Source: Noviherbaspirillum massiliense JC206 | GTDB taxonomy: Bacteria; Pseudomonadota; Gammaproteobacteria; Burkholderiales; Burkholderiaceae_D | Direction: 5' to 3' | Length of the DNA stretch: 64,000 nt | Assembly: GCF_000312045.1 (NCBI RefSeq) | Contig: NZ_HE978635.1 | Span: 546,124-610,123, forward strand | In this document: positions 8,744-16,841 of the stretch, in pieces | How positions within the stretch are numbered: position 1 is the stretch's first letter | How the letters are laid out: each line of letters begins with the position of its first letter | The notes under the pieces: model-generated | Databases searched by the model: none | What the model saw: the letters and a program-made list of their open reading frames with translations, nothing else | Told to the model about the DNA's origin: nothing | Translations under genes and position numbers: made by a program

Positions 8744-9046
8744 ATTTCTAACGCGCCAATACCAAATCACCGTTTGAGTGTCCGCTTCTGGCCGATACCA
8801 GTCTCTGGCGATCTCCAGCTTTCGGCCAGAAGCGGACATCGTTTCAATGTGATGTGATAGCATTCAAGCGTCGAAAAAGACGGGCCGGTATGGTTAGTCC
8901 GGCCGTTCCCTCGGGAATTCTGCGTTGGCATCAGCCCAACCCCACGACCTTCACCTGACTCAACGGGCTCAGGATGGTGGTCGTGTGCCCATTCCACAGC
9001 GATCCCGTTTGGTGATGTTCACTTCCTTTCATCTGTGGAGAACGTC
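8744..9046. other. Intergenic region before VOC gene
   Basis: A gap of about 300 bp. It holds a 60-bp hairpin element, listed separately at 8779-8838, and otherwise no coding signal I can support. The promoter of the VOC gene should lie in the right half. Confidence 0.5.
8779..8838. repeat. Inverted repeat with TGTCCGCTTCTGGCCGA arms
   Basis: Perfect 17-bp arms, TGTCCGCTTCTGGCCGA at 8779-8795 and its reverse complement at 8822-8838, enclose a 26-bp loop. A related shorter hairpin with GTCCGCTT arms lies at 9531-9554 on the other side of the VOC gene. Repeats with this core are common in betaproteobacterial intergenic DNA (from memory, not checked). It could act as a transcription terminator for the HIT gene. 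Confidence 0.7.
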
Positions 9047-9466
9047 ATGCAAGCTAGAATTTCTGTTCTTACCCTCGGCGTACAAGACCTCGAACGCTCC
9101 GTCAGGTTCTACCGTGACGGGCTTGGCTTGGCTACGGAAGGTATTATTGGTACTGAATTCGAGAACGGCGCGGTCGCCTTTTTTAATCTGTCCGGTGGAC
9201 TCAAACTCGCCTTGTGGCCGACGAAAAGTATTGCCGCCGATACTGGACTACAGATTCAGGACGGATATGTGCGATCAACCATCGGCCACAACGTGTTTTC
9301 CAAGGATGAGGTCGATACAGTTCTAGAAGAAGCGCGAAAAGCCGGTGCCCAGATTGTCAAGCCAGCGGCAGAGACGTTTTACGGAGGGTATGCGGCCTAT
9401 TTCGCCGATCCGGACGGGCATCTGTGGGAGATCGTGTTCAATCCGCAAATGCTTCCAATGCTCTAG
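9047..9466 (+). CDS. VOC family protein (glyoxalase/bleomycin-resistance fold)
   Basis: A 139-residue single-domain vicinal-oxygen-chelate protein. It shows the repeated beta-alpha-beta pattern, starting VLTLGVQDLERSVRFYRDG near residue 7 and ending with FADPDGHLWEIVFNP, whose glutamate is a usual metal ligand. Family members include isomerases, dioxygenases and drug-binding proteins; nothing here fixes the substrate. I use the ATG at 9047 because GGAG at 9037-9040 gives correct spacing; a GTG at 9035 is in frame but overlaps that site. The gene stands alone between two GTCCGCTT-type inverted repeats, so it may have arrived as a small cassette. Confidence 0.88.
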   Translation: MQARISVLTLGVQDLERSVRFYRDGLGLATEGIIGTEFENGAVAFFNLSGGLKLALWPTKSIAADTGLQIQDGYVRSTIGHNVFSKDEVDTVLEEARKAGAQIVKPAAETFYGGYAAYFADPDGHLWEIVFNPQMLPML

Positions 9467-9530
9467 TAGCTCGGCTGCTGGCTAGGACATCCCGTGTTCG
9501 CTTCGAAGCGGATGTGATCAGTTCGTCCAT

Positions 9531-9554
9531 GTCCGCTTCGGGTCGCAAGCGGAC
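9531..9554. repeat. Short GTCCGCTT hairpin
   Basis: Arms GTCCGCTT and AAGCGGAC flank an 8-bp loop and are followed by GTATTTT, giving it a terminator-like appearance 65 bp after the VOC gene. It shares its arm core with the larger repeat at 8779-8838. Its right half also matches the sequence GGGTCGCAAGCGG found just after the AraC gene at 20400, where the amylase 3' flank begins. Confidence 0.55.
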
Positions 9555-9750
9555 GTATTTTCGGCACCTGTTATTTATTGCCTCGGGTCTTCATCGACAC
9601 TCATGCCTGCGAAAAAACGCTCACATCCAGCGTCGACGCGTACCCGTAGACTCACCGATGCTCTCCAGTCATGACGTCCGCGATATCAAATGCTTACACC
9701 TTCTTCGCTGTACCATCCAAGGTGAGCAGACAAACAATGCTGAAAAGCGG
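9539..9750 (-). pseudogene. Decayed 3' end of GH13 alpha-glucosidase gene, fragment 1
   Basis: This stretch aligns base by base with the 3' end and downstream flank of the intact alpha-glucosidase gene (about 20399-20600). Shared blocks include GGGTCGCAAGCGG, CGCTCACATCCAGCGTC, ATGCTCTCCA and CACCTTCTT, in the same order and on the same strand, with many substitutions and small gaps between them. No open frame of useful length survives. Because the homology includes non-coding flank, it arose by DNA duplication rather than as an independent gene. A second, less decayed fragment is at 16261-16640. Confidence 0.7.
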
Positions 9751-9807
9751 AGAGTAAGAGTGCGGGCCATCCCAAGTTTTGTAATCCCGTCAGATCACTG
9801 GCAGCTT

Positions 9808-10671
9808 TCATGCATCAGAACACTCAGCCTGCATGGCCTGAGCAAACGTTTGGGCCCCCGCAATCGCTTCGAACTCCGCACGATTCTTACCGCATGCAGT
9901 CTTTAGCCTGTCAGCGAGATCGCGGAATGAGAATCCGTGATGTAGGTCGAGCTGGGCCGCTCGTTTTCGAAGCGATAAGTGAAACCTCGCCGCGTCTACA
10001 TTTCTTCCCGAGAAGACGATGCGGTTGAAGCTGCTGCTGGCGTCGCACCACCATAAATTGCCGTGGAAAACACCATATAGCCGCTTCATCATGGGTAAAA
10101 GATCAGCCGTATCTCCCCAAAGGTTCGATACGAGAACACCGTTCTGTTCAAGTACGTCATGGCACCGCCGGTAGAAAGCCTCGCTGCTGAGCGTGGGGGC
10201 GAGCCCGTCCGCCGTAAAGCCGTCATGCAGGATGACGTCGACTTGGTCGTTCATGGCAGACAGATAGTCTATCGCATCAGCCTGAACTACCTGAAACCGG
10301 TCGTTATTGTCGGGAACGCAGAACGTGCTGCGCAGCGCAATGACATCGGTATCCAGTTCGATAACCGTGATGCGAGTCGCGGGCAGCCCGCGGTAGCAAT
10401 ATTTTGCTAGCGAACCCCCGCCCAGGCCAATCATGAGGATGTGCTGCGGGGCCGGATTAAACAGCAAGAATCCCATCATGGCCTGGGTATAACTGAGCAG
10501 CAGGTCGTCGGGGGCCGAAATCCGCATCGCACTTTGAATGTATTTTTCATCAAAGTGCAAGGTGCGCATGTCGCCATGGTCAAACGCGAAAGGCTTGCCC
10601 CCGCTGTTGTTCAGTGCGTCGGCAAAATGCGGGGGAAGGGTGATGGCATCATCGCGTTGCGAATTTTTCAT
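9808..10671 (-). CDS. Spermidine synthase-like methyltransferase-fold protein
   Basis: A 287-residue protein with the Rossmann methyltransferase core of spermidine synthases. Motif I is ILMIGLGGGSLAKYCY near residue 78, the acidic loop VIELDTDVIAL near residue 103, QADAIDYL near residue 131, and VILHDGF near residue 146 takes the position of the family's catalytic aspartate loop. The classical N-terminal putrescine-binding hairpin is shortened, so it belongs to the spermidine-synthase-like group whose members need not make polyamines. No speD or polyamine gene is nearby. It is a monocistronic leftward gene within the accessory region. Confidence 0.85.
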   Translation of the reverse strand: MKNSQRDDAITLPPHFADALNNSGGKPFAFDHGDMRTLHFDEKYIQSAMRISAPDDLLLSYTQAMMGFLLFNPAPQHILMIGLGGGSLAKYCYRGLPATRITVIELDTDVIALRSTFCVPDNNDRFQVVQADAIDYLSAMNDQVDVILHDGFTADGLAPTLSSEAFYRRCHDVLEQNGVLVSNLWGDTADLLPMMKRLYGVFHGNLWWCDASSSFNRIVFSGRNVDAARFHLSLRKRAAQLDLHHGFSFRDLADRLKTACGKNRAEFEAIAGAQTFAQAMQAECSDA

Positions 10672-10746
10672 GTAGAACTACTTGATTTCATACCGTGCGA
10701 ATAGTGCATACGTGCCTGCACCCGCAAGGCGCAGCATGCACCCTCG

Positions 10747-11088
10747 TCATACCTTTTTGACAAACTCCGATTTCAGACTCATGGCGCCGAAGCCATCGAT
10801 CTTGCAGTCGATATTGTGATCACTGTCGACCAGTCGGATATTCTTGACCTTGGTGCCCATCTTGATGACGCCTGCCGACCCCTTCAGTTTCAAGTCCTTG
10901 ATGACCGTAACCGTATCACCATCTTTCAACACATTGCCGGCCGAGTCGCGATAGACCGTTTCGCTATCTGCGGGCGCCGTAGCGGCTTGCGCTGACCATT
11001 CATGGGCGCATTCCGGGCAAGTATAGTTGCCGCCATCATCATAGGTAAATTCGGAATTGCACTTTGGGCAAGCGGGTAATGTATTCAT
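10747..11088 (-). CDS. yjdM: Zinc-ribbon protein YjdM (PhnA family)
   Basis: A 113-residue protein. The N-terminal zinc ribbon is CPKCNSEF...CPECAHEW (four cysteines, residues 8-34), followed by a compact beta domain with [20 protein letters not shown] and ending KSEFVKKV, the usual PhnA/YjdM layout. The start at 11088 places the first cysteine pair at the expected distance. Despite the old name phnA, this family is not the phosphonoacetate hydrolase and its molecular role is unsettled. It stands alone, with its stop 75 bp from the start of the spermidine-synthase-like gene in the same direction. Confidence 0.93.
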   Translation of the reverse strand: MNTLPACPKCNSEFTYDDGGNYTCPECAHEWSAQAATAPADSETVYRDSAGNVLKDGDTVTVIKDLKLKGSAGVIKMGTKVKNIRLVDSDHNIDCKIDGFGAMSLKSEFVKKV

Positions 11089-11455
11089 GGCGTGTTCTTC
11101 AGTCTCGGGCGATGCCTGCAAAAGGGCGCAAGTATACCGCGCGGGCGGGCGCCAACCATTTCGGCATTCGTGGATTTGAATCTGTGAGGCAGTACACCGG
11201 ATAGCTGCAGGCATGCAAAGGGACACGCTCAGCGACTTAGTGTTGGTCGAGGACAGGAGTCAAGCTGGTCGAAATTTTTCGCACGGCGCACGCAGCAATC
11301 TGTCTTATCCAGCCCCCCTGTTCCGGCGGCGGCGGCAGCAGCTGCCTTTTCCGCAAAACAAATGCAAGCGGGCAAGCCACGCCCCCAGAACCAAGCGATC
11401 CAGGCCGTGTCAATAAGGCACTGGTCGGAAGCGCCGACCCATCCAAGGGAACATC
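11089..11455. other. Intergenic region, no gene seen
   Basis: This 367-bp gap separates the diverging yjdM and a hypothetical gene, so it should carry both promoters. It includes a short run of GGCGGCGGCGGCAGCAGC near 11325-11342. Open frames here are short and have no recognisable product. Confidence 0.4.
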
Positions 11456-12172
11456 ATGAACACCAATCTCGAGCCCGCTCTGCAATCCATCGACCAGGCT
11501 GCCGTGGCAGATGCGCTTGCGTCCGCTTTGACGGCTGTCATTTCCAACGCTTCCGCACCGGAATCGAGCCTTGCGGGCTTGCGCAAGGAAAGAAACGACT
11601 CGGTCCCGCCAGAGAAAATGGCTGCCGTAGCTGCCTTGCAGGCGTATGGGGCCGAATGCGCCGCAGATGTACTGACTGCGGGGCTGGAACAGGATGCGAG
11701 CGAACGTGCCGCGCGCCTGCGTGAAGGGCTGGAGGCGGATGCGGGAAGTGAGACTCTTTCGCTATTACGAACAAACGTCGATGCCGGTTCCACGTTCAAG
11801 TCCAGGCTGGCCCTGCGGATCGCATCGAGATGCGCGGAAATGATCGCAGCTGAAATAGAACGCGACAAGCAAGGGCATTTCACCATCCTCAATGAGCAAG
11901 ACGCAGCGATATTCGAGTCGAGACGCGAAGCGCACCGCAAGCTGCGCGCCGAGGTAGCGCGCGACTTTCTCGCATCACTGCCGAGCCGATACCCTTCCTT
12001 TGGCGCAGCCTTGTTCGCTGACATCAGGCGACATGTAGAACGAGAGGTCGCGGAGCAACACAAGCGGCCCGATATACATGAGGCCGTGGCGTCGTTGTTC
12101 GACACGGCTATGCGCTGCATGCCAGAGACAATGCGCGACGCAGTGAAGCGCGCGCAGCAATCGGCGCAATAA
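11456..12172 (+). CDS. Hypothetical helical protein
   Basis: I do not recognise this 238-residue protein. It is rich in alanine, glutamate and arginine with long predicted helices, and has no signal peptide or membrane segment. The pattern LRTNVDAGSTFKSRLALRI near residue 104 is followed by an amphipathic helical second half ending DAVKRAQQSAQ. A short run AAGGGAAC before the ATG at 11456 could serve as ribosome site. Codon use is like the surrounding genes and the reading frame is uninterrupted, so it is probably real. Neighbours give no functional hint. Confidence 0.7.
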   Translation: MNTNLEPALQSIDQAAVADALASALTAVISNASAPESSLAGLRKERNDSVPPEKMAAVAALQAYGAECAADVLTAGLEQDASERAARLREGLEADAGSETLSLLRTNVDAGSTFKSRLALRIASRCAEMIAAEIERDKQGHFTILNEQDAAIFESRREAHRKLRAEVARDFLASLPSRYPSFGAALFADIRRHVEREVAEQHKRPDIHEAVASLFDTAMRCMPETMRDAVKRAQQSAQ

Positions 12173-12474
12173 GCGCTACAGCTAACCTCTACAGCTAACC
12201 TCTACTGCCCCTGCATGCCAGGACCACCGCATACGGCGGTCCTTGATCCGTGGCCGCATGTGCGGCCCGCCTTCTTGCCCGCAAATGCGCGAACACCCTG
12301 CAGGGCCATCCTCGTGTTCAATGTCGGCTGAGAATCGGATGGCTCGCTGAACGTGCATAAACGTCCACACGGCAAATTGCCAATGCAACAATTCCCGATC
12401 CTGTCGCTGCACACCATCCATATAGATGGGAACCAGATGGTAAATGGATGGTCTCACTCGGCAAGGAGGCGACC
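12173..12474. other. Intergenic region with 13-bp tandem repeat
   Basis: The 302-bp gap begins with two exact copies of CTACAGCTAACCT (12176-12188 and 12189-12201) followed by a partial third. The rest must carry the promoter of the CopG gene. I see no gene in it. Confidence 0.5.
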
Positions 12475-12900
12475 ATGGGACGCGAAACCAGTACTCAAGA
12501 CAATCGGACAAGAATGGGTGAATCGGAAAAAATCACCATCAATCTTGGCCCGATTGACCTGGGCCAGATCGACTTGCTGGTGCAGGAGGGCTTTTATTCC
12601 AATCGCACCGATCTGATTCGCACGGCTATCCGGAACCAGTTGCAGTCGCACGGCGATGTGATCAAGCAAACGGTCGCTCGCAAGAGTCTGGTTCTCGGTT
12701 TGCAACATTTCACCCGTGCCGATCTGGAGGCGGTGCGGGACGCAGGACAGAAGCTTCAGATACAGGTGTTGGGGCTGGCCAGCATTGGCGCGGATGTCAC
12801 GCCCGAACTGGCACTGGCCGCCATCGACTCTGTCACCGTGCTGGGTGCCTTGCATGCCAGCGCAGCCGTCAAGGCCGCCCTGGCCGGACGGATACATTAA
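12475..12900 (+). CDS. CopG-type ribbon-helix-helix regulator
   Basis: A 141-residue protein with an N-terminal ribbon-helix-helix DNA-binding domain. The strand EKITINLGPIDLGQID is followed by the helices VQEGFYSNRTDLIRTAIRNQ (residues 38-57). The C-terminal half resembles a small ligand or dimer domain. The ATG at 12475 follows a strong AAGGAGG at 12463-12469, which rules out the longer frame from 12448. It precedes the PHB-depolymerase-type esterase by 19 bp, a pairing I recall from other betaproteobacteria, so it probably autoregulates this two-gene unit (inference). Confidence 0.85.
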   Translation: MGRETSTQDNRTRMGESEKITINLGPIDLGQIDLLVQEGFYSNRTDLIRTAIRNQLQSHGDVIKQTVARKSLVLGLQHFTRADLEAVRDAGQKLQIQVLGLASIGADVTPELALAAIDSVTVLGALHASAAVKAALAGRIH

Positions 12901-12919
12901 CTACACGCGAAAGAATGTT

Positions 12920-14152
12920 ATGAAAATCGATGAAGGCTTTCTCGCGCAAATGCGCGAAGCTACCCAGATCCTGCAAAACGAGGGCCCAATGGCCGCGACT
13001 GCCGCAATTCAGCGTGCGCTGCACAGAGCGAATGCAACGGACAAAACGGCCGCGCAACCAGACTGGGATCGGCTCCGGCCGAAGGCGCCGGAACTACGCG
13101 ACATCAATCAAGCGCATGCACGCGCTGTTGATCCGAGTGCGCAACCGCAAGACGACATGCTCAATCGCCTGAGCAGATTCCCGGGCAAGTGGGCAGGCGC
13201 GATGGCCAGGCAAGCATTTGAGGATGTCGAAGTCAAGGAAGCCGTCACCCCGGCGGGCAAGGGCCGCTTCCTGTCCGGATCGTGCACCAACCACGCCGGC
13301 ACGCGCGACTACAAGCTGTACATCCCCAGCGGTTACACCGGTCAGGCGCTGCCCTTGGTCGTCATGCTGCACGGCTGCACGCAGAACCCGGACGATTTCG
13401 CCGCCGGCACCAATATGAATGCAGCTGCGGAAGACAATAATTGCTTCGTCGTGTATCCGGCCCAGGCCAGGGCCGCAAACGGATCGAACTGCTGGAACTG
13501 GTTCAACACCAGCGATCAGCGCCGTGATCATGGCGAGCCTGCAATCATTGCCGATATCACGCGCGCCATCATCCGCGAGTACGCGGTCGACACTAATCGC
13601 ATCTATGTCGCGGGCTTGTCTGCAGGCGGCGCCATGGCGGCCGTGCTGGGCGCAAGCTACCCGGACTTGTATGCTGCGATCGGCATCCATTCTGGCCTGC
13701 CGTACGGCGTCGCACACGACGTGCCATCTGCTTTTGCCGCGATGAAGAATGGCAGGATCAAGACGTCGGCACGCAAGACAGGGGGCAAGGTGGTGACGCC
13801 GTTCGGGCACACCATGCCGGTCATCGTTTTCCACGGCGACCGCGATACCACCGTGGATCCGGCCAACGGGGACCTGGCATTGGCGCAATGCGTCCCGCTG
13901 CTTGATGCCGGTTCCGGCTTGGATACGGGCGTCAAGGTGGAGCAAGGCGCAGTCCCGCATGGCCGGACCTATACGAGAACGGTTCTGCATGATGTGCAAG
14001 GCAAAGCCATTGCGGAAAAATGGATCGTGCACGGCGCCGGGCATGCGTGGGCCGGCGGCAGCAGCAAGGGTTCTTACACGGATCCCAAAGGGCCGGACGC
14101 TACGCGCGAGATGCTCCGTTTCTTCTATACGCATGGACGGAATGGGGGCTAG
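12920..14152 (+). CDS. PHB depolymerase family esterase
   Basis: A 410-residue alpha/beta hydrolase of the poly(3-hydroxybutyrate) depolymerase/LpqC type. An unusual helical N-terminal segment (about 90 residues, MKIDEGFLAQMREATQIL onward) precedes the catalytic domain. That domain contains VVMLHGCTQNPDDFAAGT near residue 149, the nucleophile box GLSAGGAM near residue 232, the aspartate region VIVFHGDRDTTVDPANG near residue 303, and the catalytic histidine in HGAGHAWAGGS near residue 371. There is no signal peptide, so it should act in the cytoplasm, perhaps on storage polyester or another ester. The start at 12920 follows the CopG gene by 19 bp. The substrate is inferred from family only. 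Confidence 0.9.
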   Translation: MKIDEGFLAQMREATQILQNEGPMAATAAIQRALHRANATDKTAAQPDWDRLRPKAPELRDINQAHARAVDPSAQPQDDMLNRLSRFPGKWAGAMARQAFEDVEVKEAVTPAGKGRFLSGSCTNHAGTRDYKLYIPSGYTGQALPLVVMLHGCTQNPDDFAAGTNMNAAAEDNNCFVVYPAQARAANGSNCWNWFNTSDQRRDHGEPAIIADITRAIIREYAVDTNRIYVAGLSAGGAMAAVLGASYPDLYAAIGIHSGLPYGVAHDVPSAFAAMKNGRIKTSARKTGGKVVTPFGHTMPVIVFHGDRDTTVDPANGDLALAQCVPLLDAGSGLDTGVKVEQGAVPHGRTYTRTVLHDVQGKAIAEKWIVHGAGHAWAGGSSKGSYTDPKGPDATREMLRFFYTHGRNGG

Positions 14153-14245
14153 TGTCCAGCCGGTGCCGGACTACAGAAGCGGGGGGCGGCAGTGCCTCCG
14201 CAATCTGGCAAGCTGGATAGCAGCCGGCTTGGGGTGACACGCCAT

Positions 14246-14701
14246 ATGCGCGTCATCATTGCATTGCTGGCCGCGTTGTTCCTGTTCGGCTGCAAGACCG
14301 GGCCTGCTCCGGATGCCTCGAAAGCCGAAGTCGCGGCAGCCACTCGACAGTGGGTTGAGGGTATGACCCGTCACGACATCGATAGCGTTGTGGCGCTTTA
14401 TGACCCGGAAGCGGTGTTGTGGGGGACTCGCTCGCCCACGCTTCGCGATAATCCGGCCAAGGTTCGAGAGTACTTCAACATATTGCGCACGGTGCCGCCA
14501 ACGTATAAGGTGGATCTCGGGGAGCAGCGTATTCGCGTCTATGGCCCTATCGCAATTAACACCGGGACATACACTTTTTCGGAAGTACGCGACGGCAAAG
14601 AAATTGTTCGTCCCGCTCGATTCAGTTTCGTCTACCGCCATGTAAACGGACGGTGGCTGATCGTTGATCATCATTCTTCAGCCATGCCCGCACCGACGTA
14701 A
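14246..14701 (+). CDS. Lipoprotein with SnoaL/NTF2-like (SgcJ/EcaC) domain
   Basis: A 151-residue protein starting with a lipoprotein signal, MRVIIALLAALFLFGC, lipobox LFGC with the acylated cysteine at residue 16. The rest is a DUF4440/SgcJ-EcaC-type NTF2-like domain: TRQWVEGMTRHDIDSVVALY near residue 33, YTFSEVRDGKEIVRPARFSF in the middle and VNGRWLIVDHHSS at the end. Such domains bind or isomerise small hydrophobic molecules. The start at 14246 is set by the signal peptide; an in-frame ATG at 14192 would bury it. The gene is 93 bp after the esterase and in the same direction. The function is unknown. Confidence 0.85.
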   Translation: MRVIIALLAALFLFGCKTGPAPDASKAEVAAATRQWVEGMTRHDIDSVVALYDPEAVLWGTRSPTLRDNPAKVREYFNILRTVPPTYKVDLGEQRIRVYGPIAINTGTYTFSEVRDGKEIVRPARFSFVYRHVNGRWLIVDHHSSAMPAPT

Positions 14702-14998
14702 TGGATTTCGCAAGGTCGGCGGCATGCGAATTGGGGCTGCTTCAATTTTCCTTAGCTTCCGCGCCTGCTCATTGACGCGCTAAATAAAGCGGTCATTTTC
14801 GCGAAACTTCTAAGCCCGCTCCGGATCGGGAGCAGACGGTCGTCAATGACGGCATCCGATCGATTTTTGGCTGGTCGGCCTTCATTCTCAAATGGCTCTT
14901 TTACCTGGATCGTCGTACTCGACAGTGCAAGATCTATTGCTAGCCCCATATCGTTCTTGGTTCTACCAAGAGAAACCGCGACAGGTGCATTGCGGCGT
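14702..14998. other. Intergenic region with possible decayed TetR fragment
   Basis: On the minus strand, 14752-14888 reads GRPAKNRSDAVIDDRLL and then, after what looks like a deletion, KMTALFSASMSRR. These match the beginning and end of a TetR-type DNA-binding domain, but the helix-turn-helix core between them is missing. I treat it as a possible remnant, not as a gene. It sits directly after the stop of the ABC binding protein gene on the same strand. Confidence 0.25.
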
Positions 14999-16015
14999 TT
15001 ATTCAATGACGTGGTTAGCGGTTTCCAAAAGGTCCGAAGGAATAGCTATTCCCAATTCCCGAGCGGTCCTTGGGTTGATAGCTAGCTCACGGCGAGAAAC
15101 GACCTCAAGCGGCGTGTCAGCTGGGTTGGCACCTTTCGATATTTTATCGATGATGGGCGGCAGCCGAGGGAAGTCAGTGGTGAAGGGAGTGCCATAACTT
15201 ACCAGGCAACCAGAATCGGATGCACCACCCCAAAACATTGTTGGTAAACGCTGCTTCAAAGCGAATTCCGCAATGCGCTTGCGGGCCGCAATGGTGGCGG
15301 GTACTTCCAGCACGACCAGCGCCTGTGCGTCCTCGGTGGCCATGGCCTTGAAAGTATTTTCCAGATCAGGGTTCGGGCCGCGCACTTTCGGCACTTGAGA
15401 CGAGAGACCGGCGGAGCGAGCGGCGGCTACAATGGCCCGTTCTATGGGGGCGAGGCCGCTGGCATCAGCGCCGGGAATGTCAGAGTCGCTCAAAATCGCA
15501 ACGCGCGCTAGTTTTGGTAAAAGCGCTTTCAGCATGTCTAACTGCCGCCTGGCGAGCTCAGGGTCGTTGTTCGTTGCCCCGGTAATGTTTCTTCCAGGGC
15601 GCTCCAACGTTTTCGCAACTCCTATCGCTAGCGGGTCGGCAACGAGAGCAGCTGCGACCGGGACTGTCGTTGTCGCCTTTCGCGCAGCGTTCGTTGATGG
15701 GCCCCCAAAGGTGGAAATGGCATCAACGCCCTTGGCTACCAGTTCGGAAGCAAAGCCAGGCAGACGTTCAAGTCGTCCTTCCGGAAAAGGCGCTTCATAG
15801 ATTATGTTGGTTCCCTCAACATAGCCAAGTTGCGCCATGCCTTTGCGAAGCCCATCGAATGCCGGATTGGGTTTCCCATCTATGGTAGCGCCGCCATTCA
15901 TAAGGACGCCGACTCGGTAAACCCTGCCAGTTTGCTGCGCATTTGGTGTTTCTGGGAAGATTACCAAACCTGCGATAAGGGCTGCCACGCCCGCGAGAAT
16001 AGTACGCCGGTCCAT
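14999..16015 (-). CDS. ABC transporter substrate-binding protein (TrpX-like)
   Basis: A 338-residue periplasmic binding protein of the ABC_sub_bind (PF04392-like) family. The signal peptide MDRRTILAGVAALIAGLVIF has a twin arginine and cleaves near PNAQQ. The first lobe begins VYRVGVLMNGGATIDGKPNP, and GNITGATNNDPELARRQLDM, typical of the family, lies near residue 143. GGAAGGAA precedes the ATG at 16015. No permease or ATPase gene adjoins it, so it is an orphan, as many betaproteobacterial members are. The ligand cannot be predicted. Confidence 0.9.
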   Translation of the reverse strand: MDRRTILAGVAALIAGLVIFPETPNAQQTGRVYRVGVLMNGGATIDGKPNPAFDGLRKGMAQLGYVEGTNIIYEAPFPEGRLERLPGFASELVAKGVDAISTFGGPSTNAARKATTTVPVAAALVADPLAIGVAKTLERPGRNITGATNNDPELARRQLDMLKALLPKLARVAILSDSDIPGADASGLAPIERAIVAAARSAGLSSQVPKVRGPNPDLENTFKAMATEDAQALVVLEVPATIAARKRIAEFALKQRLPTMFWGGASDSGCLVSYGTPFTTDFPRLPPIIDKISKGANPADTPLEVVSRRELAINPRTARELGIAIPSDLLETANHVIE

Positions 16016-16260
16016 GGTATTTCCTTCCGAATAAAACGGCTGCAATGCTGAAGCGATAAAGCCATCTTAGGTCTCTGGAGGCTTATCGCCTTTATTGTTC
16101 GATGTGCTTCCTTAATACATATCAAGCTACGTATTTTTTCTCTGGATCTGTAAATAAGGCAGCAACAATAAACGGCAGCTTCAATAGCAGAATGATTTCT
16201 TCAACTGGATTGAGTTGAGCGAAAACCTGTCAATGAGCCACGCGTCCTTTCCTGAACACT
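16016..16260. other. Intergenic region before the ABC gene
   Basis: AT-rich DNA upstream of the leftward ABC binding protein gene, expected to hold its promoter. No gene, repeat or clear hairpin is visible. Confidence 0.4.
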
Positions 16261-16640
16261 TCCATTTCTCTTGCAATGTTCTCCAATTACGACTTCTGCG
16301 AAATCGATGTCCTGCACATTCTTTAGCGTGCCGCCGAGATTGAACAGAAAAACAATGCTGCTATCGCTGTAGCGTCGCACAAGGGAAAGTACGCCTTCGG
16401 TCGCGCCGAGCAGTTCTATGCTGCCCATGTGCAGCTCCGGCCGCATGTTGCGCAAGGTGATCCGTTTTCGCGCGAACTGTAGTATCGACTCCGGCTGCGC
16501 TTCCTGCAGCACGGCGTTCATGCCGAGGTGTGCTCAATCACCGACAGCCGTCGCAGGCCGTGAATTTCGGCCAGAAGGATTTGACGAAGGGATCCTGCAG
16601 GCGTTCGAATGGGGCGCCGGCCTGGATCAGGAAGTGAGGA
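16261..16640 (-). pseudogene. Decayed 3' part of GH13 alpha-glucosidase gene, fragment 2
   Basis: On the minus strand this encodes a stretch matching the C-terminal part of the intact alpha-glucosidase at 20461-22011: 59 of 82 residues are identical between MNAVLQEAQPES and FAEVVIGEH. Further upstream, after a deletion of roughly 80 bp and a frame change, a second block matches PFERLQDPFGKSFWPKF. The catalytic barrel is absent, so no enzyme can be made. It is less decayed than the fragment at 9539-9750. All three copies lie on the same strand. Confidence 0.88.
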
Positions 16641-16841
16641 ACGTGTAGTGCAATGGTTCGGATTCCCCGGCCAATCGGGCAGGGCCATGTGAAGGACGGG
16701 TTGCCGCCAGAGGCTAGATGTGCGGAGATACCGTCGATATAAACACGCGCAATGGCCGTAGAGGCCAGCACTTTCCTATGCGCTCGGTGTCCCATGGTGG
16801 ATGGTGCACAAGATCAATCCAGACTTATATTGGAGAAAGTT
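16641..16841. other. Gap between pseudogene and PRISE-like gene
   Basis: A 200-bp stretch with no homology to the alpha-glucosidase that I can see. It should carry the promoter of the rightward reductase gene. No feature can be supported. Confidence 0.35.

Noticed and set aside
9424..9906. Plus-strand 160-codon frame after the VOC gene
   Set aside because: It crosses the decayed alpha-glucosidase fragment and the end of the spermidine-synthase-like gene; it has no motif of its own.
12716..12919. Extension of the esterase upstream through the CopG gene
   Set aside because: It would overlap the CopG gene fully out of frame; the ATG at 12920 lies directly after the regulator stop and fits the domain start.
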